Of a stretch of 64,000 nucleotides of DNA, positions 25,343 to 33,070 are shown in pieces (positions within the stretch are counted from its first letter, which is position 1; every line of letters begins with the position of its first letter). The position numbers and the translations under genes were made by a program. Origin of the DNA: JAFGVL01 sp963663245 (GTDB lineage: Bacteria > Bacteroidota > Bacteroidia > Bacteroidales > Paludibacteraceae); the NCBI GenBank assembly GCA_963663245.1, contig OY760143.1, positions 310,001 to 374,000 of the forward strand, given 5' to 3'. The notes below the pieces were generated by a model. It worked only from the letters and a program-made list of their open reading frames with translations. It did no database searches and was not told the origin of the DNA.

Positions 25343-26587
25343 ATGATGAAGAAACTTATTATCCTGTCCTTATTGCTTATTCATATTGCTGTTAATGCTC
25401 AAATTGCAGAAAGCGTACCTGTGCCTTCTGCTAAGATAAAACTGTTTTTTGAGTGCCAAGATTGTAAAGAATCCTACTTTATTAACCAAATGACTTTTGT
25501 CGATTTTGTAAGAGATACTCAAAACTCAGACGTACATTTATATGTAACCAAGCAAAAAAATGCAAGCGAAGGCTTTCGCTACTTTCTTAATTTTGTAGGA
25601 AAAGGACAGTTCTCAGATATTAAATTTAAGCTTCAAACAGACTCTCCAGAATCAGAGAGTAGTTTAAAAAGAAACAATCGAATTCTTAAAACAGCAAAAA
25701 TGGGTTTAGCTCCATTTGTTTCAAGAACTAAGGTTGCCAATAAAATTGATTTTGTATGCAATGATAGTCTAAAAACTATAGATAAAGAATTAGATGACCC
25801 TTGGGATTATTGGGTGTTTGTAATGGACTTAGGTGGAGAATTAGATGCCGAGTCAAGTGTGTACGAGTATGTGGTTAGTGGTCGTTTAAACTGTAAAAGA
25901 ATTACTGATATATGGAAGCACAGGTTTGTATTTGATTACGACTATGAGAATGAGACCTATGATTATCAGACAAATAACACAAAACAAAGTATTAAGAAAG
26001 CATTCACTTTTCATACTCGTTCTGTATATGCTTTAACTAGTCATTGGTCGGCACAATATTCAGCAGCAATTAAGCAAGATACTTATTATAATTATGATTT
26101 TTATTGGGATTTTGGTCCTGGTTTAGAATATAACTTTTTTACGTGGGATAAATCTGATCGTAAGGTGTTTACAGCTCGATATGAATTGAAAGCTCGATAT
26201 TTTGATTATATCCAACCTACTGTAAATAACTTACAAAGTGATTTGTTATGGAATCATTTCTTAGGATTGGAATTAATCCTTCGTCAGCCTTGGGGAGATA
26301 TAGAGTCTGAGTGTAAGTACAGTACTTATTTAGATAATTGGGAAATGTATAAACTCTCATTACAAACAAAGCTTTCTGTAAAATTAGCGCGAGGGTTTTC
26401 TGTTTTTCTTAATGTAGAGGGAGCTTTGATTAATGATCAGCATTATTTGCCAATGGCAACTAGTACTTTAGAAGACAGGCTTTTGCAGGCAAGAAAGGAA
26501 GAGACGCCATTTGAACTGGCAGGTGAAGTTGGTATCCGCTTTTCCTTTGGCTCCATTTATAATAGCGTAGTGAATCACCGATTCTAA
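25343..26587 (+). CDS. Predicted outer-membrane barrel protein with an N-terminal CxDC domain
   Basis: A 414-aa protein with signal peptide (cut after AVNA). The mature start reads FFECQDCKESYFINQMTFVDFVRDTQNSDVHLYVTKQKN, a pattern (CxxC, then FVRD and DVHL-T-Q) I associate with an uncharacterised outer-membrane family seen in Bacteroidota and related phyla. From about 200 to the end it is a run of amphipathic strands rich in Tyr and Trp, ending SFGSIYNSVVNHRF with a terminal Phe, as expected of a barrel. Function unknown. It starts 6 bases after murF (ATG ATG; either Met may be used) and shares one base with the GT2 start. Confidence 0.72.
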   Translation: MMKKLIILSLLLIHIAVNAQIAESVPVPSAKIKLFFECQDCKESYFINQMTFVDFVRDTQNSDVHLYVTKQKNASEGFRYFLNFVGKGQFSDIKFKLQTDSPESESSLKRNNRILKTAKMGLAPFVSRTKVANKIDFVCNDSLKTIDKELDDPWDYWVFVMDLGGELDAESSVYEYVVSGRLNCKRITDIWKHRFVFDYDYENETYDYQTNNTKQSIKKAFTFHTRSVYALTSHWSAQYSAAIKQDTYYNYDFYWDFGPGLEYNFFTWDKSDRKVFTARYELKARYFDYIQPTVNNLQSDLLWNHFLGLELILRQPWGDIESECKYSTYLDNWEMYKLSLQTKLSVKLARGFSVFLNVEGALINDQHYLPMATSTLEDRLLQARKEETPFELAGEVGIRFSFGSIYNSVVNHRF

Positions 26588-27681
26588 TGTCTATGTTCAT
26601 CATTTTTTTAGCCATATTTATAGGCTTTGCCTATTTATTTTTGATGTTACATTTATCATCGGGTTGGAAAAATTTGGAAGAAGAAATTCTCTCTGATAAA
26701 CACAGCAATCTTTTTATTTCTTTAGTTGTTCCATTTAAAAATGAGGAAGAAAACTTAGCCCAATTATTAGAAGGAATTGCTGCTCAAACACACCCAAATT
26801 TTGAGCTGATTCTTGTCAATGATAATTCTACAGATAATTCTCTCCAAATTATAGAAAAGTATACTTCGAACATTTCACAATTACGTTTGTTAAATGCTTC
26901 GGGGAATGGTAAAAAAAATGCGCTCAAAGAAGGGATTTCTTTTGCTAAGGGAGAATTAATTGTATGTACAGATGCAGATTGTACTCCTTCAAAAAGTTGG
27001 CTACAAGCCATCGCTCAATATCAAGAAAAGCAGAATTGTGATTTAATAATTGCCCCTGTAATTTTGGAAGCTAAACAAAGTCTTTTTAGTAAGATGCAGG
27101 CACTAGAGTTTACAAGTTTAATAGCCACAGGAGCAGGAGCTGCTGCCAGTAAAATGCCCATCTTATGTAATGGAGCCAATCTGTCCTTTACGCCAAAAGC
27201 ATGGCAAGAAAGCATTAATGATTTAAGAGAAAATGAACCCTCAGGTGATGATATGTTTTTGCTAAGTAGTATTAAAAAACGCAAAGGGAAAATTCGCTTT
27301 TTAAAATCTACAAGCGCTATAGTAAAATCTCAAGCAAGCAAAAATCTGTCAGAGTTTTTCAATCAACGCATACGTTGGGCCTCAAAAAGTAAATCGTATA
27401 CAGATGTGCAAATAATTCTTGTAGCATTACTTGTGTTTACTGTTTCCATTTCAATGCTGGGGTTTCTGATAGCCGGATTTCTAAATCCCTTATTTTGGAA
27501 AGCAGCACTTCTTTTATACCTTATAAAGTTGTTGTCAGATATGTCTATACTCGTTTCTTCAGCTAAATTTCTACAAACAGAAAAGTTGTTGGTGTATATT
27601 CCACTCTTAGAGATAATTTACCCTTTTTATGTGCTAATTAGTGCGCTGGGTGGATTTCTTTTTAAGGTAAGGTGGAAGTGA
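26587..27681 (+). CDS. Membrane glycosyltransferase family 2
   Basis: A 364-aa GT2 enzyme. An N-terminal membrane helix (2-22) precedes the GT-A domain: LVVPFKNEEENLAQLL, LILVNDNSTDNS, the DxD-type motif CTDADCTPS, GDDMFLL, and the QxxRW-like motif FNQRIRWASKSK. Three or four C-terminal helices follow from about 275. This resembles processive or lipid-linked glycosyltransferases; the sugar donor and acceptor are unknown. It overlaps the previous gene by one base and ends exactly where the convergent RAYT gene ends. Confidence 0.88.
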   Translation: MSMFIIFLAIFIGFAYLFLMLHLSSGWKNLEEEILSDKHSNLFISLVVPFKNEEENLAQLLEGIAAQTHPNFELILVNDNSTDNSLQIIEKYTSNISQLRLLNASGNGKKNALKEGISFAKGELIVCTDADCTPSKSWLQAIAQYQEKQNCDLIIAPVILEAKQSLFSKMQALEFTSLIATGAGAAASKMPILCNGANLSFTPKAWQESINDLRENEPSGDDMFLLSSIKKRKGKIRFLKSTSAIVKSQASKNLSEFFNQRIRWASKSKSYTDVQIILVALLVFTVSISMLGFLIAGFLNPLFWKAALLLYLIKLLSDMSILVSSAKFLQTEKLLVYIPLLEIIYPFYVLISALGGFLFKVRWK

Positions 27682-28287
27682 TTATTGCTCTATAAACATC
27701 CCATTCTGATAAAATGAATCGCTCTTCCAATTTTTAATATTTGTTTCAATATAATGTAAAATTCTTATTAAATCGTCTGTGCTGCGAATAATGTGATCGT
27801 GAAAACGGGTTTGCCATGCAAAATGAGGATTGGTTGCATGGGCATATCTTGTAGCGGCTGATTTTAAACCTCCTATTACAACAGACAATGCTTTTTTATT
27901 GTATGATATTTTCTGCATTTTTTTATCGACAGATAAATTTTTCCATCGTTTTGTTTTGTCGTCGGGTTTTGTGTTTTCCGTAGAGACGGTGCGCGCACCG
28001 TCTCTACAATCTGCACCATTAATCAATACAATTAAATGAAGGTGATTGGGCATAATTACAAAATCATCAATTATTGCATATGGGTAATGTTGTTGTATGT
28101 TGAGTATTTGTTCATTCAAATATTCTCCCATCTCCGATAATTCCATCACCCCATCTGTAATTTTTCCAAACCAATGCTTTTTATTTGCAGTACAAATGGT
28201 AATAAAATACATTCCGTTATTCCCATAGTTCCACCATGCAGCACGTGCCGATTTAATGCGATATTTATTTTGATATTTTTCTGCCAT
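27682..28287 (-). CDS. REP-associated tyrosine transposase (RAYT, Y1/HUH)
   Basis: A single-domain HUH nuclease of 201 aa. The hallmark MPNHLHLIVLI gives His82 and His84; the candidate catalytic Tyr is in the C-terminal ILHYIETNIKNW (Tyr179). Other family marks are the N-terminal YRIKSARAAWWNYGNNGMYFITICTANKKHWFG and WQTRFHDHIIRS. RAYTs are domesticated relatives of IS200/IS605 transposases that act on REP palindromes. Between the HUH motif and the rest, residues 94-103 (CRDGARTVST) are encoded by a perfect 28-base palindrome (27980-28007), and REP-like hairpins lie just upstream. No flanking terminal ends of an IS are seen. It looks intact and has its own -7 box. Confidence 0.9.
   Translation of the reverse strand: MAEKYQNKYRIKSARAAWWNYGNNGMYFITICTANKKHWFGKITDGVMELSEMGEYLNEQILNIQQHYPYAIIDDFVIMPNHLHLIVLINGADCRDGARTVSTENTKPDDKTKRWKNLSVDKKMQKISYNKKALSVVIGGLKSAATRYAHATNPHFAWQTRFHDHIIRSTDDLIRILHYIETNIKNWKSDSFYQNGMFIEQ
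27980..28007. repeat. Perfect 28-base REP-type palindrome inside the RAYT gene
   Basis: Each arm is gtagagacggtgcg, and the second is its exact reverse complement. It matches in length and in the outer gtagag the hairpin at 28369-28396. It lies in frame in the RAYT coding sequence and adds CRDGARTVST without breaking it. Confidence 0.85.
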
Positions 28288-28301
28288 AATATTATCTAAT
28301 A

Positions 28302-28309
28302 CAAAAATA
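28302..28309 (-). promoter_or_regulatory. TAnnTTTG -7 box for the RAYT gene
   Basis: The minus strand reads TATTTTTG, 14 bases before the RAYT ATG at 28287. Confidence 0.45.
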
Positions 28310-28368
28310 CTAAATAATATATTGTTGGTGAAATAATATTAATTTTATCATAAATAAAAATGGTATTC

Positions 28369-28396
28369 GTAGAGATGCGACACCTCGCGCCTCTAT
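28369..28396. repeat. REP-like imperfect palindrome upstream of the RAYT gene
   Basis: A 28-base hairpin: arms gtagagatgcga and tcgcgcctctat around cacc, pairing apart from one mismatch and two wobbles. It has the same length and outer sequence as the palindrome inside the RAYT gene, so it is probably a diverged copy of the same family. Confidence 0.7.
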
Positions 28397-28407
28397 TATT
28401 TCAAAAA

Positions 28408-28431
28408 ACAGACGCAAAGTATTGCGCCTGT
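28408..28431. repeat. Second hairpin next to the REP-like element
   Basis: Arms acagacgcaa and ttgcgcctgt with one mismatch around agta. It is 12 bases from the previous palindrome and 15 bases from the end of the Rieske-like gene. It may be the second half of a REP pair or a terminator for that gene; it lacks a T run on the minus strand. Confidence 0.45.
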
Positions 28432-28445
28432 ACCTAAGGCATTTT

Positions 28446-28907
28446 TTATCGAGTTACCCGAATAATAGTTCCAGCAACTGTTTCGTATACGCTAACATTA
28501 TATCTGCGTAGGCCTTCTTGAGCCGGCCCCGAAAGTCGATTCCCTGAGCCATAACCTAAAGAAAAAACAGATCCGCAAGTCTCGCAAACTGCTTGGCCAG
28601 CATCATTAGGAACAACCTTAATTTCTCTGTCAACTTCATGAGGGCATGCTAAATCAAAAGCATAAAACTGTTCGTTAAATCCATAAATAACTACAATTCC
28701 ACCAAAGCCTACGGCATCACCATATATTTCTGGGCTAGGGTAAGCTCTATATCCACCTATAGTGCGCAATTCAATTGCTTCTGAATTGATATTTCTTTCT
28801 AAGTAGACAACACTGTCTGGAATCGACGATTTGTCGATATCGCTACAAGAAAATAGCAACAATAAAATTACTAGTCCAACTAGCTGTTTTTTTCTCTGTA
28901 AAATCAT
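28446..28907 (-). CDS. Rieske-like [2Fe-2S] lipoprotein with a mixed Cys/His ligand set
   Basis: A 153-aa lipoprotein (lipobox ending at Cys21, LLFSCSD). The Rieske-like fold shows VVIYGFNEQFYAFDLACPHE, a first box Cys88-Pro-His90, then AVCETCGSVFSL, a second box Cys108-x2-Cys111, and a closing GSGNRLSGPAQEGLRRY. The classic set is CxH...CxxH, and Bacteroidota lipoprotein relatives often have CPxC...CxxC; here three Cys and one His are present. It probably carries a cluster in the periplasm or at the surface, with unknown partners. It stands alone with its own promoter. Confidence 0.75.
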   Translation of the reverse strand: MILQRKKQLVGLVILLLLFSCSDIDKSSIPDSVVYLERNINSEAIELRTIGGYRAYPSPEIYGDAVGFGGIVVIYGFNEQFYAFDLACPHEVDREIKVVPNDAGQAVCETCGSVFSLGYGSGNRLSGPAQEGLRRYNVSVYETVAGTIIRVTR

Positions 28908-28924
28908 GATTTTTAATGCTTAAG

Positions 28925-28932
28925 CAAAAGTA
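28925..28932 (-). promoter_or_regulatory. TAnnTTTG -7 box for the Rieske-like gene
   Basis: The minus strand reads TACTTTTG, 17 bases before the ATG at 28907. Confidence 0.5.
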
Positions 28933-28996
28933 AATAATTATTCCTATCTATACCTACAAACGGTTGATAAATTCTACATTTTTTGCCCTCTATTTT

Positions 28997-29028
28997 TTTG
29001 GTTGACTTTATAATAAGGTGTATATTTG
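28997..29028 (+). promoter_or_regulatory. gyrB promoter with both -33 and -7 boxes
   Basis: TTTG at 28997-29000, 20 bases, then TATATTTG at 29021-29028. This is the best full match to the Bacteroidota sigma-ABfr promoter in the window. The leader to the gyrB ATG (29088) is about 55 bases. Confidence 0.7.
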
Positions 29029-29087
29029 TTTGCTTTCAAAAATAGGCATAAAAACTAAAAATTCAATCTAAATAATTCGTCGATAAT

Positions 29088-31043
29088 ATGAGCGATTCAA
29101 AAGAAAATGCAAAACAAAATTATGGTGCAAGTAGCATTCAGGTTTTAGAAGGTTTAGAGGCAGTTCGTAAACGCCCTGCCATGTATATTGGTGATATTGG
29201 TGTAAAAGGGTTACATCACTTGGTGTACGAGGTAGTAGATAACTCTATTGATGAGGCTATGGCAGGACACTGTAAGAATATTGACGTTTTTATTAACGAA
29301 GATAATTCTATTTCTGTTTCAGATGATGGTCGTGGTATTCCTGTAGAAATGCACGAAAAAGAAGGAAAATCAGCCTTAGAGGTTGTAATGACAGTTTTGC
29401 ATGCTGGTGGTAAATTCGATAAAGATTCTTATAAAGTGTCTGGTGGATTACACGGAGTAGGTGTTTCTTGTGTGAATGCACTTTCAATTATGTTAAAAGT
29501 TGAAGTTCGTAGAGATGCTAAGCTGTATATGCAAGAATATTCTTGTGGTGTGCCTAAAGCTCCAGTAGCAGAAATTGGCACTTCAACTGAGAATGGTACA
29601 ACTGTTACCTTCTTGCCAGATACGGATATCTTTATTGAGTCAGTTTATAAATATGATATTTTAGCTGCTCGTTTGCGTGAGCTAGCTTATTTAAATGCAG
29701 GCATTCGTATTTCTTTAACAGACAAAAGAACACAAGAAGAAGATGGCTCTTTTAAATCAGAAAGTTATTATTCTGAAAGAGGTTTGAGCGAATTTGTTGA
29801 ATATTTAGATTCAACAAGAGAGCAGTTGATAGAAGATGTCATTCATATCAATACCGATAAATTTGGAACTCCAGTGGAAATTGCCATGACTTACAACACA
29901 ACCTTTAATGAGAATCTTTTTTCTTATGTAAATAATATCAATACGATTGAAGGAGGAACCCATGTTGCAGGATTTCGTCGTGGATTGACTAGAACCTTAA
30001 AAAAGTATGCTGAAGAAAGCAAATTGCTAGATAAAGTGAAATTTGAAATTAGTGGGGATGATTTTCGTGAAGGCTTGACAGCAGTTATTTCAGTTAAAGT
30101 TGCAGAGCCTCAGTTTGAGGGGCAAACTAAAACAAAATTAGGTAATAAAGAAACAATGGGATTTGTAGATATGGCTGTTGGGGAAGTATTGCGTAATTAT
30201 TTAGAAGAACATCCAAAGGAAGCCAAAACAATAGTTGAAAAAGTAGTATTAGCAGCAACTGCTCGTCATGCAGCTCGTAAAGCGCGTGAAATGGTACAGC
30301 GTAAATCGCCTCTTTCTGGTGGTGGACTTCCTGGTAAATTAGCAGATTGTTCTGACAAGGATCCAGAAAAATGCGAAATATATTTAGTCGAGGGAGATTC
30401 GGCTGGTGGTACTGCAAAGCAAGGTCGTAACCGTGCTTTCCAAGCAATTTTACCATTGCGTGGTAAAATCTTAAACGTAGAAAAAGCAATGCAACACAAG
30501 GTGTTGGAAAGTGAAGAGATTCGCAATATTTATACAGCCTTAGGTGTTACTATTGGTACTGAGGAAGATAGCAAGGAATTAAATATTTCTAAACTACGTT
30601 ATCATAAAATTATAATTATGACCGATGCCGATGTTGATGGAAGTCACATTGCTACCTTGATTATGACATTCTTCTTCCGTCATATGAAAGACTTAATAGA
30701 AAAAGGATATTTATATATTGCTACGCCTCCTTTATACTTATTGAAAAAAGGTAAAAACGAAGAGTATTGCTGGTCTGAAAACCAACGTGCTTTATTTGTT
30801 GAAAAACATGCTTCTGGAAATGAAGGTGCCGTACATATACAACGTTATAAAGGTTTAGGAGAGATGAATGCCGAGCAACTTTGGAGCACAACAATGAATC
30901 CAGAGCACAGAACTTTACGCCAGGTAACTATTGAAAATGCTGCTGATGCAGATCATGTATTTTCTATGTTAATGGGAGATGAGGTAGCTCCACGCCGTGA
31001 GTTTATTGAAGCAAATGCTACCTATGCAAATATTGATGCTTAG
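29088..31043 (+). CDS. gyrB: DNA gyrase subunit B
   Basis: The ATPase subunit of gyrase, 651 aa. The GHKL ATPase domain has VRKRPAMYIGDIG, EVVDNSIDEA, DDGRGIPV and GGLHGVGVSCVNALS. The transducer follows (RTLKKYAEESKLL region, QTKTKLGN). The TOPRIM part has CEIYLVEGDSAGGTAKQGR, PLRGKILNVEKA and IIIMTDADVDGSHIATL, and the tail has QRYKGLGEMNAEQLWSTTMNP. The length and the QTKTKLGN form fit GyrB; a ParE cannot be wholly excluded, as the window has no partner. It starts a short run with LOG 2 bases downstream. Confidence 0.93.
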   Translation: MSDSKENAKQNYGASSIQVLEGLEAVRKRPAMYIGDIGVKGLHHLVYEVVDNSIDEAMAGHCKNIDVFINEDNSISVSDDGRGIPVEMHEKEGKSALEVVMTVLHAGGKFDKDSYKVSGGLHGVGVSCVNALSIMLKVEVRRDAKLYMQEYSCGVPKAPVAEIGTSTENGTTVTFLPDTDIFIESVYKYDILAARLRELAYLNAGIRISLTDKRTQEEDGSFKSESYYSERGLSEFVEYLDSTREQLIEDVIHINTDKFGTPVEIAMTYNTTFNENLFSYVNNINTIEGGTHVAGFRRGLTRTLKKYAEESKLLDKVKFEISGDDFREGLTAVISVKVAEPQFEGQTKTKLGNKETMGFVDMAVGEVLRNYLEEHPKEAKTIVEKVVLAATARHAARKAREMVQRKSPLSGGGLPGKLADCSDKDPEKCEIYLVEGDSAGGTAKQGRNRAFQAILPLRGKILNVEKAMQHKVLESEEIRNIYTALGVTIGTEEDSKELNISKLRYHKIIIMTDADVDGSHIATLIMTFFFRHMKDLIEKGYLYIATPPLYLLKKGKNEEYCWSENQRALFVEKHASGNEGAVHIQRYKGLGEMNAEQLWSTTMNPEHRTLRQVTIENAADADHVFSMLMGDEVAPRREFIEANATYANIDA

Positions 31044-31045
31044 AA

Positions 31046-31582
31046 ATGCAAGTTGCTGTTTTCTGTTCATCAAGCAATAATTTAGCTCCAATTTATTATC
31101 AAGAAGCTAAAGATTTAGGAATGTTTTTAGGTAAAGAGCGATTTACCTTAATATACGGAGGAGCTAACAAAGGCTTAATGGAGAGTTTAGCAAAGAACGT
31201 TAAAGAAGGGGGTGGTTTTGTAACAGGCATATTGCCTTCTTATATGCGCCAGCAATCTAGCGATTTTGTAGATGAGTTGCTTTTGGTAGAATCCCTAAGT
31301 GAACGCAAACAATTATTGAAAGAATATGCTGATATATTCGTTGTTTTGCCCGGTGGATTCGGTACTTTAGATGAATTATTTGATGTGTTGGCTGGTGCGA
31401 CTGTAGGAGAACATGGTAAGAAACTTATAATTGTAAATTCTAATGGATTTTACGATTCTTTATTATTGCTTTTTGATCAATTCTATACAGAACATTTTGC
31501 AAATAAGCTGGTGCAAAAACATTTTCTAGTAGTGCAAAATGCTTTAGAATGTGCAAAATACCTAAAAGACAATGAGGTATAA
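31046..31582 (+). CDS. LOG family nucleotide 5'-monophosphate phosphoribohydrolase
   Basis: A 178-aa Rossmann-fold protein of the TIGR00730/LOG type. The two signatures are IYGGANKGLMESLA and VLPGGFGTLDELFDVL (PGGxGTxxE), which form the nucleotide site. Plant and bacterial LOGs release adenine-type bases from nucleoside 5'-monophosphates; in most bacteria the physiological role is unclear (the older 'lysine decarboxylase' label is wrong). It follows gyrB by 2 bases and is presumably transcribed with it. Confidence 0.9.
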   Translation: MQVAVFCSSSNNLAPIYYQEAKDLGMFLGKERFTLIYGGANKGLMESLAKNVKEGGGFVTGILPSYMRQQSSDFVDELLLVESLSERKQLLKEYADIFVVLPGGFGTLDELFDVLAGATVGEHGKKLIIVNSNGFYDSLLLLFDQFYTEHFANKLVQKHFLVVQNALECAKYLKDNEV

Positions 31583-31596
31583 ATAAAAAAAATGTT

Positions 31597-31604
31597 TATT
31601 TTTG
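31597..31604 (+). promoter_or_regulatory. TAnnTTTG -7 box for the GH16-fold gene
   Basis: TATTTTTG, about 80 bases before the ATG at 31685. No second candidate closer to the gene was found. Confidence 0.4.
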
Positions 31605-31684
31605 ATCGCTTTGTTTTAGATAAACACAAGAGATTTTCACAAATCATTATATGTATTTAGATAAAAAATCTAATTTAATAACAC

Positions 31685-33019
31685 ATGAATTTATTTTTTA
31701 AAAAGGCTTTTGGTAGCTTAAAGGCAACTGAAAAGTTAGAAAAAGAAGAAGCAGCTTTATTATTGGAGTACAAACGTTACTGCGATGTAGAAGCATCTGA
31801 ACAATTGAAAGAGTACACACAATTGTTTCACATTGTAAAGTCTGCTGATTTTAAAGAAAGAAAAAAGACATGGCAAAATCGTAAGTTTAAAGATACAAAA
31901 GAGTATCGCGATTTTACTAAGTATGAAAAACAGCTACAGAGCTCAAAAATTAATCTCTACTATCAAGTAGTTGGAAGTGAAGATTTAAAAGAGTTTTTAG
32001 CTTTTAAAGATACACCAGAGTATGAGAAATTGGGTAAGCCAAGATTGGTTAGAAAAGACCCTGTTCTTAAGAAGTTTGCTCAGTATGACAGATCAAAAGC
32101 ATATAAAACATATACACGCTTTCATAATTCATTTGTGATAACCGAATTTGAAAAATTAAAAGAGCTTGTTGCTACAGAAGAATTTCTAAAAAATAAAGCT
32201 TGGTGGGAAGACCCAAATCGTTGGGAAAAAACAGAAGAATATACTCAAGAGTTTCGTTATAATGAACTTGGGAATACTTCTGATATATCATTTTATGAAT
32301 CTACTGACCCAAAGAAATTTTCTAGTTTAGGAGAATGGACATTGACATTTGAAGATACTTTTCAAGAAAATACTTTAGATGCCAAGAGGTGGAAAAATGG
32401 TTACTATAATAGGGCTGAAGCAATGAAAAAGGTATATTCTTTTTCAAATGAGAAACAAGCATATACCGATGGTGATAATCTTGTTTTAGGAAATGATATG
32501 TTGAAAATTATTACTATGAATGAGCCAAAACAAGCTCCAGCATGGGATCCTAAAAAAGGTTTTGCTATGAAAGAGTTTGATTTTTCTTCAGGAATAATTA
32601 ATACAGGTGAAAACTTCCAGCAAAAATATGGTTTAATAAGAGCAAAATTACGTATTGCTGGCTCAAAAGATATGAGTCATGCATGCTGGTTAGGAGCTGA
32701 TGGGAAGCTGCCGCATGTTAACTTATTTCATTTTAATGGAAAGAATATTATTCTAAATAACTACGCAAAAGATGGAGCTTCTGTCTCTGTTGTTAAAGAA
32801 ACTATTAAAGGTATTAGCCCTGCAGACTTCTATATTTATTCTTTGGAGTGGACTCCAACAGAGTTAATATGGAAAGTTAATAATTTGGTGGTATTTAAAA
32901 CAAGTAAAGCTGTTCCTCAAGAATCTATGTATTTGGCTTTTAATTCGTTTATAAGTGAAAAACAGAAAGGTGGACAAGGCAGTTTAGATGTTGATTGGAT
33001 AAGAGTTTATACAAAATAG
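31685..33019 (+). CDS. GH16-fold protein with the catalytic motif replaced; N-terminal helical repeats
   Basis: A 444-aa protein with no signal peptide. Residues 1-200 are highly charged and helical, with loose repeats of the kind EYRDFTKYEKQLQSSKI / EFLAFKDTPEYEKL / EFEKLKELVATEEF. Residues 215-444 have the GH16 jelly-roll pattern: GEWTLTFEDTFQENTLDAKRW near its start, FSSGIINTGENFQQKYGLIRAKLRIAG, SHACWLGADGKLPHVNLFHF, YIYSLEWTPTELIWKVNN, and QGSLDVDWIRVY. The catalytic ExDxxE of GH16 should fall in LPHVNLFHF, where the positions read His344, Asn346 and His349. It is therefore probably not a glucanase, and seems to be cytosolic. A sugar-binding or scaffold role is inference. It has its own promoter and a hairpin after it. 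Confidence 0.75.
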   Translation: MNLFFKKAFGSLKATEKLEKEEAALLLEYKRYCDVEASEQLKEYTQLFHIVKSADFKERKKTWQNRKFKDTKEYRDFTKYEKQLQSSKINLYYQVVGSEDLKEFLAFKDTPEYEKLGKPRLVRKDPVLKKFAQYDRSKAYKTYTRFHNSFVITEFEKLKELVATEEFLKNKAWWEDPNRWEKTEEYTQEFRYNELGNTSDISFYESTDPKKFSSLGEWTLTFEDTFQENTLDAKRWKNGYYNRAEAMKKVYSFSNEKQAYTDGDNLVLGNDMLKIITMNEPKQAPAWDPKKGFAMKEFDFSSGIINTGENFQQKYGLIRAKLRIAGSKDMSHACWLGADGKLPHVNLFHFNGKNIILNNYAKDGASVSVVKETIKGISPADFYIYSLEWTPTELIWKVNNLVVFKTSKAVPQESMYLAFNSFISEKQKGGQGSLDVDWIRVYTK

Positions 33020-33020
33020 A

Positions 33021-33057
33021 AATAATGAGAGCTGCTTAAATAGTGGCTCTTATTATT
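33021..33057 (+). terminator. Probable terminator hairpin after the GH16-fold gene
   Basis: A 12-bp stem with one G-U pair (aataatgagagc / gctcttattatt) starting 2 bases after the stop. The T tract is poor, so it may be weak or act as an RNA stabiliser. Confidence 0.5.
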
Positions 33058-33070
33058 TAATTCACGTATT

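Noticed and set aside
27682..28445. Complete insertion sequence of the IS200/IS605 group
   Set aside because: There is no second ORF (tnpB), no target-specific end pair flanking the gene, and the protein is a RAYT; it is better described as a domesticated transposase with REP elements.
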